NCBI GenBank assembly: GCA_035610365.1 | Contig: CM069435.1 | Coordinates: forward strand, 17,907,123 to 17,971,122 | DNA length: 64,000 nt | Direction of reading: 5' to 3' | Source: Aquatica leii | Taxonomy: Eukaryota > Arthropoda > Insecta > Coleoptera > Lampyridae | Shown here: one piece after another, positions 33,905-45,093 of the stretch | Position numbering within the stretch: position 1 is the stretch's first letter | How the letters are laid out: each line of letters opens with the position of its first letter | Translations under genes and position numbers: made by a program | Notes under the pieces: model-generated | Told to the model about the DNA's origin: nothing | Seen by the model: only the letters and a program-made list of their open reading frames with translations | Database searches by the model: none

Positions 33905-34429
33905 CGATCAACAAATAATTATCAATGCAACGTACAGTTTTGGATGAGCTGACCACATCCCGACTAAAAAAGGTTTCCAACTGCGCTGTCGTAGCGCAAA
34001 CAACGCCATAGCATAGCAGTAGAAGCAGCCGTACGAAGTTTGTTTTCGTGAGAAAAGCGAATCCGCCACGTTGCAACATTAACTGACAATAGAGAGAAAC
34101 AGCTAAACAGTTACGTGAGAACAAAGATATCTTAATACTAAGAGCTGATAAAGGAAACGCCATGTACGATATTACAACGAGAAAATGACGAACTACTCTC
34201 CGAAGATTGCTACAAACGATTACAGAGAAACCCCTTAAAATCACCATGCACCAAAGTAAACTCTTCCATTAAAAACTTCAGCACTAACAAGCTTTTATTA
34301 TCAGAAATCCTGTTATGCTACGAATATACGTTCTACCCAAAATACACAAAGGAGTCCCCCATCGACCGATAGTGAGCGTATAAGAAAAGAGGATGTCAGT
34401 GAAACGAGCGGCTATGGCTTCATCGCTCT

Positions 34430-34925
34430 CTCCAATTATAACAATCTCTACATGAAGCATTTTGAAATTGGGTTATTAAAAAAAGAAATAAAACACACCA
34501 AAAGATATACAAATGCCAAATCCCACCATCATTGAGTACAGAAGGCAACCGTTTTAGATACATAAAAAGAGCTATAAGAGTGTCGAATAACGAAAATCTA
34601 TAGAGATGAAAGGAAATCCTATCCTCACGACAGATTGAGTACGGGGTCAAAGAAGTCGGAAAGGAATTGTAAGCAACAATCAATCCAAAAGTCAACGATG
34701 ACGTACTGTATGGGTTTTATAGATAAAATAAGAAGGATCCTAAAGAACCATAACATCAAAACCATCTTGACGACCAAAGATACTTTGATCAATCGGTTTA
34801 GATGTACAAACGCTAAACAAGAAGCCTAAATACTAGCCGGTGTCTACAAAATTCCTTGTTCCGGTAGATCAAGTTATATAGGACAGATAGGAGGCTTAAT
34901 TAAAGTTAAAGAACATATTGTTATG
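34430..34925 (+). pseudogene. Second PLE lineage: RT tail and GIY-YIG start
   Basis: After the RPIVS motif most of the RT is deleted. The remaining pieces are TEGNRFRYIKRAIRVSNNEN (34540-34600) and MGFIDKIRRILKNHNIKTIL (34709-34768), the linker equivalent of DKI.R.L.KH.IKTIF. AGVYKIPCSGRSSYIGQIGG (34836-34895) then keeps both GVY and YIG blocks of the nuclease. A stop between the linker and the nuclease and frameshifts upstream make it dead. Confidence 0.8.
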
Positions 34926-34929
34926 TAAG

Positions 34930-35810
34930 CTGGTAGATTATTTTTCGAGTATAAAATTTGTCCCTTGACACGCCCCATCGTTCGTAGCCAGCTGTCAATT
35001 GAATTTATTTCCCGTTAACGTTTTGTATAACACGGACCGTTCTTAGCGGTATCTCTACGCCCAACGAGGCTTTCACCATTAGGTTATTTCACTTGAATAT
35101 GCGAATTAATTTTGTGGCTATTTAGTGGGAGCTTAGTTGGGCGAATTTCCATACCCCCCACACGTCTCCTTTAACGGTGAAGAACAGGTGGCAAAAATTT
35201 CCATGACGTCACGTTACTATAACTTAACTATTCACACCGTCAAAGGGTTGGAAACCTTCACAATTACTATTTCTTTTGGGAGAAGCTGCTAACATAAATT
35301 GCTACGTTAAGTCGAAGGGAAACGCTGCACATTTGCTATCTCAAATGATTGTATGCTTTGAAAACGAAATTGATTTGTGTTGACGCTGTATGTACGTTTT
35401 GTGTTAGATTTAGGATTAAGTTTTAGATAACACAAGTACGGATAAAACCTAACTGTGAGTATTACAATTTCTAATTTTACGATTAGTTTTTCGTTGGTCA
35501 TGTCGATTGTTGACCGTACGTGCATGTTAGGTTAACACAATTAATAATAAGATCAATTTGTGCGTCACAAAGTCGTATCAAGTGCGCGTTGAGTCTTGTT
35601 TTTGTTATATACTTTTGCGGTTTTAAATTTGGGAATATAAAGTCATTCCTTCTTCGAATGTCAAAGTTTAGACCGACAAGGTCCGTTTATTGTACGACGT
35701 GTTGCTCAGTATAGGGCGTAACTTATATTTTCTCCGACGCTTGTATTAACGTTTGGAAAATTTACGTAATTATATTTATGTACCTTCATCATCCTCTTTG
35801 GCATTATTGT
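34930..35810. other. pan intron 2, no gene recognised
   Basis: Slightly more GC than its surroundings at 34970-35230 (CGTTCTTAGCGG, CACGTCTCC). No protein motif or repeat pair was recognised. Confidence 0.35.
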
Positions 35811-35819
35811 CTGTGATAA

Positions 35820-35842
35820 AATAAATATATATATATATATTC
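35820..35842. repeat. Short AT microsatellite
   Basis: A run of alternating A and T of about 20 bp after AAAATAAAT. Confidence 0.8.
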
Positions 35843-35999
35843 TGTGTTATTACCACTGTCGTGGTACTGTTCTTTTCCAGCTATGGGTAGAATTAAACGA
35901 TATCTCCCTAATTTAATCTTTCATCGTTTTGGCACCTTTTTAGAGTTAATTTATAATTTAGCATCACAAGACCTGCGTCTCCCTACCCGGGACAACTGT

Positions 36000-36286
36000 G
36001 TTGGCCGTTGCTTATTTTTTTGGTTACACAAAAACCAGTGTAACAATATAACTGATTGTAAATACCACGGAGTAACAAAAACAGCAGTGACTAAACACGC
36101 GTGGAACGAAGAACACGCGCTAAATTTTGATAAAACAGAAGGACTGGATAGAACTCATTCCTGCGTACCTAGGCTAATTCGCAAAGCTGTGAAAAAAGAG
36201 AAATAGCCATCTACTATAACAAGAACTGAGAAGACGATCTAAAACTCAGTAAATCTTGACTACCAGTATTACACTCTCTGAAATAA
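36000..36286 (+). pseudogene. PLE C-terminal GIY-YIG tail
   Basis: TKTAVTKHAWNEEHALNFDK (36076-36135) followed by RLIRKAV matches the PLE nuclease tail (SAVAEHAW..GH..DFD..., R.IREAIEI). After a frameshift the end reads YYNKN then EDDLKLSKS and LPVLHSL before TAA 36284-36286. That is the typical PLE carboxyl end (F/YN.....L..SW.P.L). It may belong to the same PLE as 34430-34925, about 1.1 kb upstream. In-frame stops replace a residue after YNKN and the expected tryptophan after LSKS. Confidence 0.7.
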
Positions 36287-36294
36287 TCATGTTT

Positions 36295-36540
36295 ATCGCA
36301 ATGTCTTGCAAAACTTCAGTTTGTTTCAGTTGAGCAACGACAAAATCAAGTTCAACTTCTTGTTTTGGTGCACAAGGAGAAACTGGATCTAAGCCTAAAA
36401 AGTCTGGGTGTTCGTTTCATTGTAACGCGGGTTAAGCCTAAAGTCGCTTATAATCAAATCAAAGAAAACCGCCAAAAGCTTAAGATCCTATGCTATAGAA
36501 ACATTTTTTTAGAAGTCCGATCGTTTCCAATTTTTGAACA
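36295..36540 (+). repeat. Dispersed coding-like repeat B, copy 2
   Basis: Contains CTTGCAAAACTTCAGTTTGT, CAACTTCTTGTTTTGG, CCTAAAAAGTCTGGGTGTTC and AAAGTCGCTTATAA. All match the reverse complement of 61600-61790. The frame at 36365-36550 includes KSLGVRF and VKPKVAYNQIKENRQKLK, against SKPKVAYKSNKDNRESLK in the other copy. Confidence 0.7.
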
Positions 36541-38640
36541 ATTACGTTAAGTACATTTAAAGAAAATGTGTCCTGCTGACCTCCTGGTTACGCCATCATG
36601 GCAAAAAACCAAACGTAAGTTCATAAATTATTTAAACATAGACTCTTGTGGAACTGTTGAATATATTAAAGAAAAATCTTCAGCACAATACATTTTCACT
36701 AAATGTTGTGCTAGACGTACCTAATTGTTGAAAATTGTTTAAAAAATAGTAAACAATCGGCACTTTTTGTAAAAACGTTTCTAGAGCATAGAACTCTTCC
36801 TGTAGAACCGCTAAAAACTACGAAAAATCTTCAGCACGACACATTTTTTCTAAATGCCACAGATTTGCATAACTTTAAACAGAACTATCAGAAGTATCGT
36901 CAAAAATGGTAATATTCATCGGGTTTTAGTGCTTTAGAGAGAAGGGCGCCGTCGTGTTGAATTCGCGAAGTTAAAACGACAATTTTTCAATGTTGAATTT
37001 TTAACGTTAAGGTATGTGGACCATAATTTTAATTTTCAAGCACTGGAAGAATTTTATCCAACAACAGAAAAAAAATCTTTTCATTACAGCCGGACGATAT
37101 AGGACGAAGTTCGTGAAGAAAAAATATTCTTCCAGAATTTGAAGACTAGTTAAGACTATTAAGTTTGCCAAAGTAAAATTTAAAATAAAGCTAATCAAAA
37201 AATTAAAAAAGGTTTTCTAATGATAAGTTTTTGAATTAAAAATCCTATACGTAGTTAGTGTATGGATAATAATCAAGGACGGTTCTGTTAAATTAACAAT
37301 TATTCTATTAGCAATTAACACCGAAGCACTGTAGTCAAACAGTCTCGTATTAAATTTTCACTTAATGAAATCGAACAAACAAACGATTAAATAAGAAGCG
37401 CAAACAACGAAGATTGAATTATTCTTAATTAAATAACATGAAAATAATATGAAAAGAATGATTTGACTAATGTAATGGTCGACTTTATATATCTCTCGTG
37501 TTACATCTGAAGACTGGTCCGGTTGAGTAGAGTAGGCTATGCAAACACAAAGGCTTATTTCATGGGTCAACGTTTTTGGAACTATTGGCCCCGAACGATG
37601 CAATTATTTCAAAACGATTACCTGTCGATATATTCCAGTAATCGATATGTTCTCGTATTGCCTTTTATGAATTCTCAGAAATGTTGCCACTACTTTACAT
37701 ACACATGTTTTAGATCGGGTAATTAAAACTAAAAACGCAAAATAAATGCATGTAACCAGTTATGATGCCTAATTATAAAAATCCACGTTAATGTCGTGGA
37801 TTTCCTCTTACGAGACTATCGTAAATGGTCACTCTCTATTACATCCATGAATCATTTCGAACAGGTTCAAGTAAACTTTCGACGTAAACGATTTTTGTTT
37901 ATTTCGGTGTTAACTATTTAGTAACACGTGTGTTAAAAAAACCTATAGATTAAAATTATGATCGTAAAATTTAAACTTTCTCTGGTAATTATAAAATTAC
38001 CAGATATAAAACTTCAAATTTTATTATACAACATTGATGTGTATTCTAGAATCAGAATGTTACCAAAAGTCGAATTGGAAATACAAAATCAGATAACTCG
38101 GATGAGAATCACTCGACCCAAAACCAAGATTATTTTTCGAGTTTTCGGATCATTGCACCAAACACATGTTGTCATTAATTTCTGCTACTTAACCAGAACG
38201 TTGTTTATAGTAATGATAATTCGGTTTATGTTATCAATTGCTCTGGGAAATACGGCACACAGTTAATCGTGTGGATTTTATAAACATTAAAGAATATATA
38301 TTTTCGCAATCATTTATAGTCGCCATCAAACCTACGTGGCTTATCACAAATAAAAGCAACTGTCAATTGCACTTACAAATGAGTTCCCTTGGAAAAAAAT
38401 CGAACTGAAACGTCATGACTTTTGCATTCTCGAATGTGTATGTTATTTTTAAAATCGCAAGGCATCCAAAACAATGATTAAAAATGGCTTCATTTTAAAA
38501 TCCACTCCTAAAGTACTTAGTGTAACAGAAAATAAAGTACAAAGGAACAAAAACATGCAGAATTAAAAATTATTTTATTGAATGCATAACATGAATCCTG
38601 ATCATATTAACCGGTATTGCAGATAATGTGGTTTTTATCC
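36541..38640. other. pan intron 2, mostly unrecognised
   Basis: 36541-36900 holds the CTTCAGCAC foldback repeat related to 30860-31140. From 36900 on I recognise nothing; short open frames on both strands look random. Confidence 0.35.
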
Positions 38641-38644
38641 AGTT

Positions 38645-39150
38645 TTATTACTAAATAAAATAGTTTCTTATTGGCTTAACTAAGTGGTTGATGGTGGAAT
38701 CAATAAAAAAACGCACTGTGGAATCAAAAGATTGGATAGACCTACCTAAAACAGTCATGTTACACCTAATACCGTAATCTACGATGTTTAAGTCTATTAC
38801 ACACGAAAACAAAATGTAGATCTCATTAGGGACCAAATCAGAAATGTGGAAGCACTTCCACCTGACGCCATGGCGTTTTACATCAACATTCCGAGACGGA
38901 TTATCCTTTTTTCCACGTTTAATGAATTTGAATTGGTCGAGTAGTGAAGTATAATACTTTCTACTAATAGTTTCGTCTTTTTCAAATAGTCCATGAGCAC
39001 CAAGCCACGAAAATCCCATAAAATTGTAACCAAGACTTGTCCTGCAGATGAAACCGTTTTCGCTTTTTTTGGCACTCTTTGAACATATCCACTGTTTGGT
39101 CCCTGGTTTGGTCTCTGATGTAAAGGTGAATTCATGTTTCATCATCATGT
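38645..39150 (-). pseudogene. Mariner transposase fragment (irritans-like by motif)
   Basis: Two overlapping minus-strand frames give ETKPGTKQWICSKSAKK then KKAKTVSSAGQVLVTILWD and RGLVLMDYLKK, followed by ETISRKYYTSLLDQ. This is the catalytic-core stretch of irritans-type mariner transposases (ETK..SKQW; PKKAKT..SAGKVM.T.FWD..G....DYL.KG.TI...YY..LL). The part around 38830 (SDLVPNEIYILF) resembles the SPDLAPSDY.LF block. The N-terminal DNA-binding domain is absent. One frameshift is needed near 39060. It is a different subfamily from the mariner at 31.2-32.0 kb. Confidence 0.75.
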
Positions 39151-39159
39151 TATGCTGAT

Positions 39160-40676
39160 CATACTTTCAGTCATTATTGACATACACCTCAGAAAACCAT
39201 AGTTTCAGAACTCTCAAAGAAAAAAATTAATAAAGAAATCAAAAAAATTGAACGATTTTAATCTGACGTTACGTTAAAATCTTTTCTACAATGTGCAGAA
39301 CCGAATTTACGTAATTTGATAAAACATCGTACATAAAACCCCAAGAATTAGTAACGAATTAAATGTATTTAGAGTTCCAAAGATAGAATTCTGATATCGT
39401 TAGCGTAATCGAATAAAATTATACGTCGAGTACAATGGCCGCAAATAGGTGCCCACGTTAACCAAAGGATAATCAAAGTTCATCACAATATTAGTGGATT
39501 GTAAGCGACTGGTTTACACCGTTGATCCAATTTTATTACTAACACCATGAAATTTACATATTTCAGTATCATAAATTATGGAATGGATTGATGCATTTCT
39601 GCATTGATTGTACGAGTAGCTTATCAAAAAGCCAGACAGGTTGGAGTCATGACCACAAATTAAAATCTCATTTAGATTGTACCGTAATTTAATAGGTGAA
39701 CTACACGTACATCAAATAACCAATTAATTTAAATAGAATTAATACCGGCGTTGGTACTGCAAACAGCGTAATAAAATCCCTTATCTTTTCTTAATATTTA
39801 CTTGGTGCGCATAAATACTGAGGTTGTAAAATAAGTGAATAAATAAAATTATTTTACATTTAGTTTCCAAATAACTAAAACGAGGCTAACGAGCAAAAAA
39901 CTACTCTCCTCAGGTGTACTTGCACCTAACAATGGGATAATCAGCAGTTAAAGAGCAGCAGGTAAAAACTACAGGTTTTCAACACACCTTGACTAACTAA
40001 AGGTACGCATCCAACGTATTCTTCGGTTCTTTAATAGCAGGTGGCTCGGGGAGTTTCCATAAACATCTAATTTATTTACAAGGATTAATTAAATAATTGC
40101 CATAGTTTTCAAAACGAAATTGCAATTCGTCTGTTGTACGCACACGCATTCAAATCGTTTTGCGTTGGTAATTTAAGACCTTGAGACCAATTAATGTTTA
40201 TTGCAAAAAATTTACTGTTATGTAGTTCGTTAATTGAAACTCGGTCAAGCACAACTAAACTTCGTTGCAACTAATTAGAGTAACCAACGTGCATTTTTGA
40301 TCGAGAGAAAACTATGCTGAAGAAAACACGTATTGAAAATCAGAAATCGTGAAAGAGGAGAAGCAACCAAGTCCTTGCTTTATAGTAGAACACTTGAAGG
40401 CTTCATTGAGACGTGTTAATGTTAAAATTTAAATTACTAAGTTGCCGGTGTAAGAATTCTAACTAGAAGAACTGAATTTGAAAGCATCCACTTTTTTGAC
40501 AATTTTATGCAATTGCTTATCAGAATGGGAAAAGTGCAAAATTTTTCGTATTTTTATTTCTTTGGTTACTTTAACAAACATAAAAAGTCATTTTTTACTA
40601 CTTGTAAATATGAAATCGTCAGCCTTAAATTTATGGATTAAAAATACATGTATAGATTATTTTTAAAAAAACTTAC
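39160..40676. other. pan intron 2, 5' part, no transposon recognised
   Basis: AT-rich. The donor ACTTAC (GTAAGT on the minus strand) is at 40671-40676. No terminal repeats or coding motifs were seen. Confidence 0.4.
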
Positions 40677-40743
40677 CAAAGACGGGACTGTGATCTGGTC
40701 TTGTTGCATTTTTATTAGAGGAGTAATTTCCGCCAGACTTTTC
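40677..40743 (-). CDS. pan: pangolin/TCF exon 2 (internal coding exon)
   Basis: On the minus strand the exon follows TTGTTTTCACAG and precedes GTAAGTTTTT. It is 67 nt: 22 codons plus one base of a split glycine codon. It begins EKSGGNYSS and ends RPDHSPVF(G). The start joins in phase 0 to exon 1, giving ...LTESE|EKSGG. Insect pangolin proteins have EEK followed by RPDHSPVF at this position. The split base G plus GC from exon 3 gives glycine, so all three exons are phase-consistent. The NYSSNKNAT part is not familiar and may be lineage-specific. No stop or indel was seen. Confidence 0.88.
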
Positions 40744-43700
40744 CTGTGAAAACAAATAAAATTGATAATTACATAATAAAAAATAAACTGCCACAACTTA
40801 GTTGTGATAGCGGCTGATAACATTCAAAAGATTACATAAACCCAAAACATTACATTTTAAAAAAATTAGCAAACTGTTTCATGTGGAAATTGAGAGAAAA
40901 AAGCCGCATTCGTAAAAAAAATCAATTTTCTACCTAAGCGTGTGCTTGTAAAAAAATATTTTATACATTTTTTCTACACATAAACCCTTAGTAAAATCAA
41001 GATCAAAAAAGAGTACCAGATGAATGAGAATCTTATCCTTAATGTGTCAGAACCTAAACTTGAAATATGAAAAACCGTAATCGTACCAAGGCTTTTGTAA
41101 GCGAGCATTGCACAGAACGTGGTGCTGTGGTGCATACTCGAACACCCACAAAGAAAAGAATTAATCAAAAACTCAAAAGCAAAAATGCCTGCAGGGGTAG
41201 TACTCTTAACAACAAATTGGTGTTAAAATATCCCGACATGATAGGATCGTACATTGTAGTTTAATAAGAATAATTAATCAACTAATAAATTACGTAATTT
41301 TAATCAAGCTACATACAATTGACAATTCAAACCAGCAGAAAAAACAATTGACTTTTGACCGCTTAATTTTTCCAACAAAGAAACGAATTCTTTGCATTCT
41401 TAATTGCGCCTAATTACAATTTGGCATCGAAAGTGACTAACAAATATAAATAATAAACAATATATGCTAAGAAATCATTTGGATAAATACAGGTATGGTT
41501 TGCAATATAAACACTATAATTTTCAAGGTACTTAAACTTAAAACAGTCACGGTAATTTAAGTTACTTAATTACAATGATTAAAAACAAGTACGCTAAAAT
41601 TTATGTGTATTATGTCTTCGCGAAATAAATTAAAATCAAAATTGATTTATTTTAAATTTCACACTAATAAAAAAAAAATTTAAATACTAATAGATATTTT
41701 TTAAATATATTTAAGAGTACTGCCTCTTAGTATCCAGAATTTATTGAGCATAACGATCAAATCAACGGAAATGAAGAAAAATCAGCACTTGTAAAGTAAC
41801 CGACTACTTAGTAATGTTAATCGAGTTTTAATTAAACCTAGAAACAGTTGGGAAATAACGTAGATAATAGTGATGATAAGAACGTATTTAGAAAACGTAA
41901 TTACGATTCCAATTTAGCAGAAAATTCAATTTTTTTTTCTAATACAATTTTAAGCTAAGTAATTCTAATTGTAATCTTGCCCATACAATAAATCAATCAT
42001 TGTTTATCCATTAGTATTGAAAAAAAAATATTTTGTTTCATTACTATGACGAGTACAAAAGAATTTAAGCCAAAACTACTTTAAGCCGTTTGTTTTCAAA
42101 TAAAAGAATGAAAAACTTTCAAAGTTTTAACAATCGACAGAACATGTCAAATTTTCGAAGAATTTGAAAACCGTTTTTGTGTTATGTTGTCTTTGTATAA
42201 CTGTTAATCTTTTTTTACTAGTATTAGAAAAAAATACAATTCATTATTATTAACAGTAAAAACGTGGGTTCAAGAAACAAAAATTCTAAAACTACAGAAG
42301 TTTTGAAAACAATTCCTGCTATAATAATTTCAATTCATCATCAAATTTTTTTTAACCAGCACATCGATATTATTTCAAATTATATTTGTCGTTTTAGCTC
42401 ATAATCCTTTTTCCTGAAACCGAAACTACTATGAATTAAAAATCAAAAACGCGTTCGCGTTGTAAATTGATACGAAAAAAAAAACCTTGACAATTAATTA
42501 TAATTAGTACTTATCGACATAAAATCAAATCAAGTATTTCAATATTGGAGACTTCAACGGTGGGTAAATTTGATAATGTACAAAAATTTCAGCTTTTTAG
42601 AAATGGGTAAACGTAAGATGATTTTGACCATTTATGAAAAAGCTCGAATAGAAAAAATAATGATCGAGTATAATTTGCACGTAAAAGAATTAAAAACTTT
42701 GGTTTCTGAAGACCTTGAAAATTACTTATTGAATTTGAACTATTCGAAAAAACATTTAAAAAATGACACACACACTAAAGGTCATTGCTAATCTTTGTAC
42801 AAAAAGTTGTGGAAACGATTTTTTCAAGTCAATCGATTAAACGCTCGATTAAAAAAAATTAAACAAAACTTATCGTACTAAAAACCGAAACTGTTAATCT
42901 GGTAAATGCAAAATTGGTCAATAAATTTCCTACACTTAATTGAAAGTTAAAGATCATGGCACGCACTTAGGCGAACATTTTGCACCTACCCTTTACTTAA
43001 TAATTACATAGAAGGGCGAAGGAAAAAATCAATGTTTGTAACCATCTAAATACATAATTTTTCGTTTGCTTCCAGCACAAAAATAATTTCGACTTAAAAA
43101 AAAATAAAATTTAATCCAGTCTCATTAAAGCAATTTAACATAATTAACTTAATAAACAAGTAGCTGTAATTCCATAAAACCGACATAAGAAAAATGTAAT
43201 CAACTGATAATGAGAGCACGGAACAATCAACAAAACCTTTTCGGAAAATCTTAAGAGCATTAGATGTAGTTTCTACAGGGTTCAAAGACAGTCTTACGTG
43301 GTTTTAAAATAATTAATTAAAAATGCACGCAAGTTAAGTACCCACAAATTGAAGAATAAAAAAACACGGAATTTTAATTAGCATTAATCGATCTAGTTTG
43401 TACAGAATGGTGAAGAATCCAATCCAATAAACGATATTAAAAAGTTGGTTTAATTTGAATGTAAACAAAATTTAGAAGCGTCTTAATTTTGGAAACATAA
43501 AAATCAGGTTTTTGTTGTTTGTAAGCATAAGACAAATTTAATTTTGACAGAGAAATATAAAGAATTATTAGTCTACAAATTAAAGAAAAATAATTAGTAG
43601 ATTCTTGATAGCACACACGACTTTTTGACCTGTGTTTTTGGCGGAAATATATAAAGAGATTAAAGAGGATTGCGGGTGATAAGTACATACGAATTATAGA

Positions 43701-45090
43701 ATAAAATCCAATTAACTTAAGTCGGTGCAGTTTTTTTAAAACGTAAAGTTGTAGTTGTTTTTCAAAAATTGTAAATTGCATTTAAATCCTTTAAATTTTT
43801 GAACTGAAAAATCTAGTTTCTCGGAAACGGTTTCAATTCTCTCGTTATTAATTAAAAACGACAAATTTATTACTGTACACTTAAAACTCGGTTATAAATT
43901 TACACTTTTATGGAGTTCTTGTTAAATTAGAATAGTGGAAAAAATCCTTAGTTGCTTTCTAATACCGAATGAAGAAGTCTCCAGTTTAGGTCGGTTCTTT
44001 TATGAGAAAATTATATAAACAATACGATCTACGATTTTTTTTTAACTACCAAAAAGGAAGTATTTTTTTACGGTGAAGAAAAGCATATAGAAACAGATGC
44101 TATAACTAGTAACGACAAAGCGTTTTTGTCACATACGATTTGGTTCATTTCCTCAACAATTCTACTTGTAACTTCCAAATATTGGGTTCTTATGCACTAA
44201 AATAACAGCAGAATGACAGTTGTGATAAAATCGTCGTTAAGCAAAAATTTTGAAATCCAAACAAAATCATAAGCTTGAAAATATTTGCTACCACTAGCAC
44301 TTGGTATATAGTTTTTAGCATTGTGTAAAATTGACATATTTAAAAACAGTACTTCAAAATTCTGGAAAGCTGCAAATCCACAAATTGAAACATAAAAAAC
44401 TAAGATTCTTTCAATTTTGGCGACAAAATAGAAATGGATTAAAAACGAGCATGAATAAGTAAAAATCACGGTTTCAATAACCTATGCAGTTTTTTTTACA
44501 GATTTAAACCATTTTAGTTAGTTTAAACCGAGGTTTAAACCGCTTGCTAAAACCTTATAATCCGTACTGTTTGTTACATAAAATTAAAGTTAAATTTACA
44601 ACTGAAGTTAGATGAGAATAACGATGACGAAGATTTTTCCAAGATATTATATAAATTGGACCTTTTTAAAGTTTTTTATGGCCAAATGCGCGTAGAAACA
44701 AATACCATTTAATAGCAATAAAAAAATTTTACCCAAAAATTCAATTTCTTGAAGAGTATTGTGGCTTAAATGGCATCAAAACCATACAAAGTACATAAAA
44801 TATGTTTTAATGTTTCTAAATTTATTTTCTTTCGTTGCTATTATAATAAAAAACCAAAAAAAAGGTAAACGCTTTGATTCGTTTCGCTTTAAAAAAATAA
44901 AACGAATGAAATTATGTTGAAGTTAAAACACTTCTTAAGTACTCGCAAAAAGGAAGAACCATTTTCCTGAAGGTTAAAGATCATTACTAAAACATAGCAT
45001 AAAATAAAGCAACATTGGGATCATAGCAAGAAATCTAATTAAAAAACAAGTTTGAAGAAAAAACTATTTTTTTCCGCTGTTGCATACTTT
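40744..45090. other. pan intron 1, 3' part, AT-rich, no transposon recognised
   Basis: About 4.3 kb without recognised RT, transposase or terminal-repeat signals. Open frames at 42570-42791 (+) and 43437-43781 (-) have no motif I recognise and low-complexity composition. This is the longest stretch of the window free of obvious transposons. Confidence 0.4.
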
Positions 45091-45093
45091 TAT

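Larger units (their letters stand above)
32740..34390 (+). pseudogene. Second PLE lineage: three tandem copies of the N-terminal region
   Basis: The same PLE N-terminal segment occurs at about 32760-33153, 33405-33850 and 33905-34390. Landmarks are GTACAGTTTTGGATGAG at 32789, 33436 and 33930, and ACCCCTTAAAATCAC at 33089, 33782 and 34231. Translation gives LDERTISLLKKGSNYAV, ITKADKE and, in the third copy, SEDCYKRLQ then NPLKSPCTKVNSSIKNFSTN and, after a frameshift, IYVLPKIHKGVPHRPIVSV (34320-34380). These are PLE motifs (ADKGNA; LPKIHK; RPIVS). Copies 1 and 2 stop at the same place in a MITE end, and only copy 3 continues into the RT. All copies carry stops. Confidence 0.75.

Noticed and set aside
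37958-38266. 102-codon plus-strand frame
   Set aside because: No recognised motif and no relative in the window; likely random.
42570-42791. 73-codon plus-strand frame starting MIMYKNFSFLEMGKRK
   Set aside because: Looks protein-like at first, but there is no recognised domain and the composition matches AT-rich intron sequence.
43437-43781. 114-codon minus-strand frame in pan intron 1
   Set aside because: Lysine/leucine/tyrosine-rich AT-driven composition, no motif, no supporting splice or regulatory signal.
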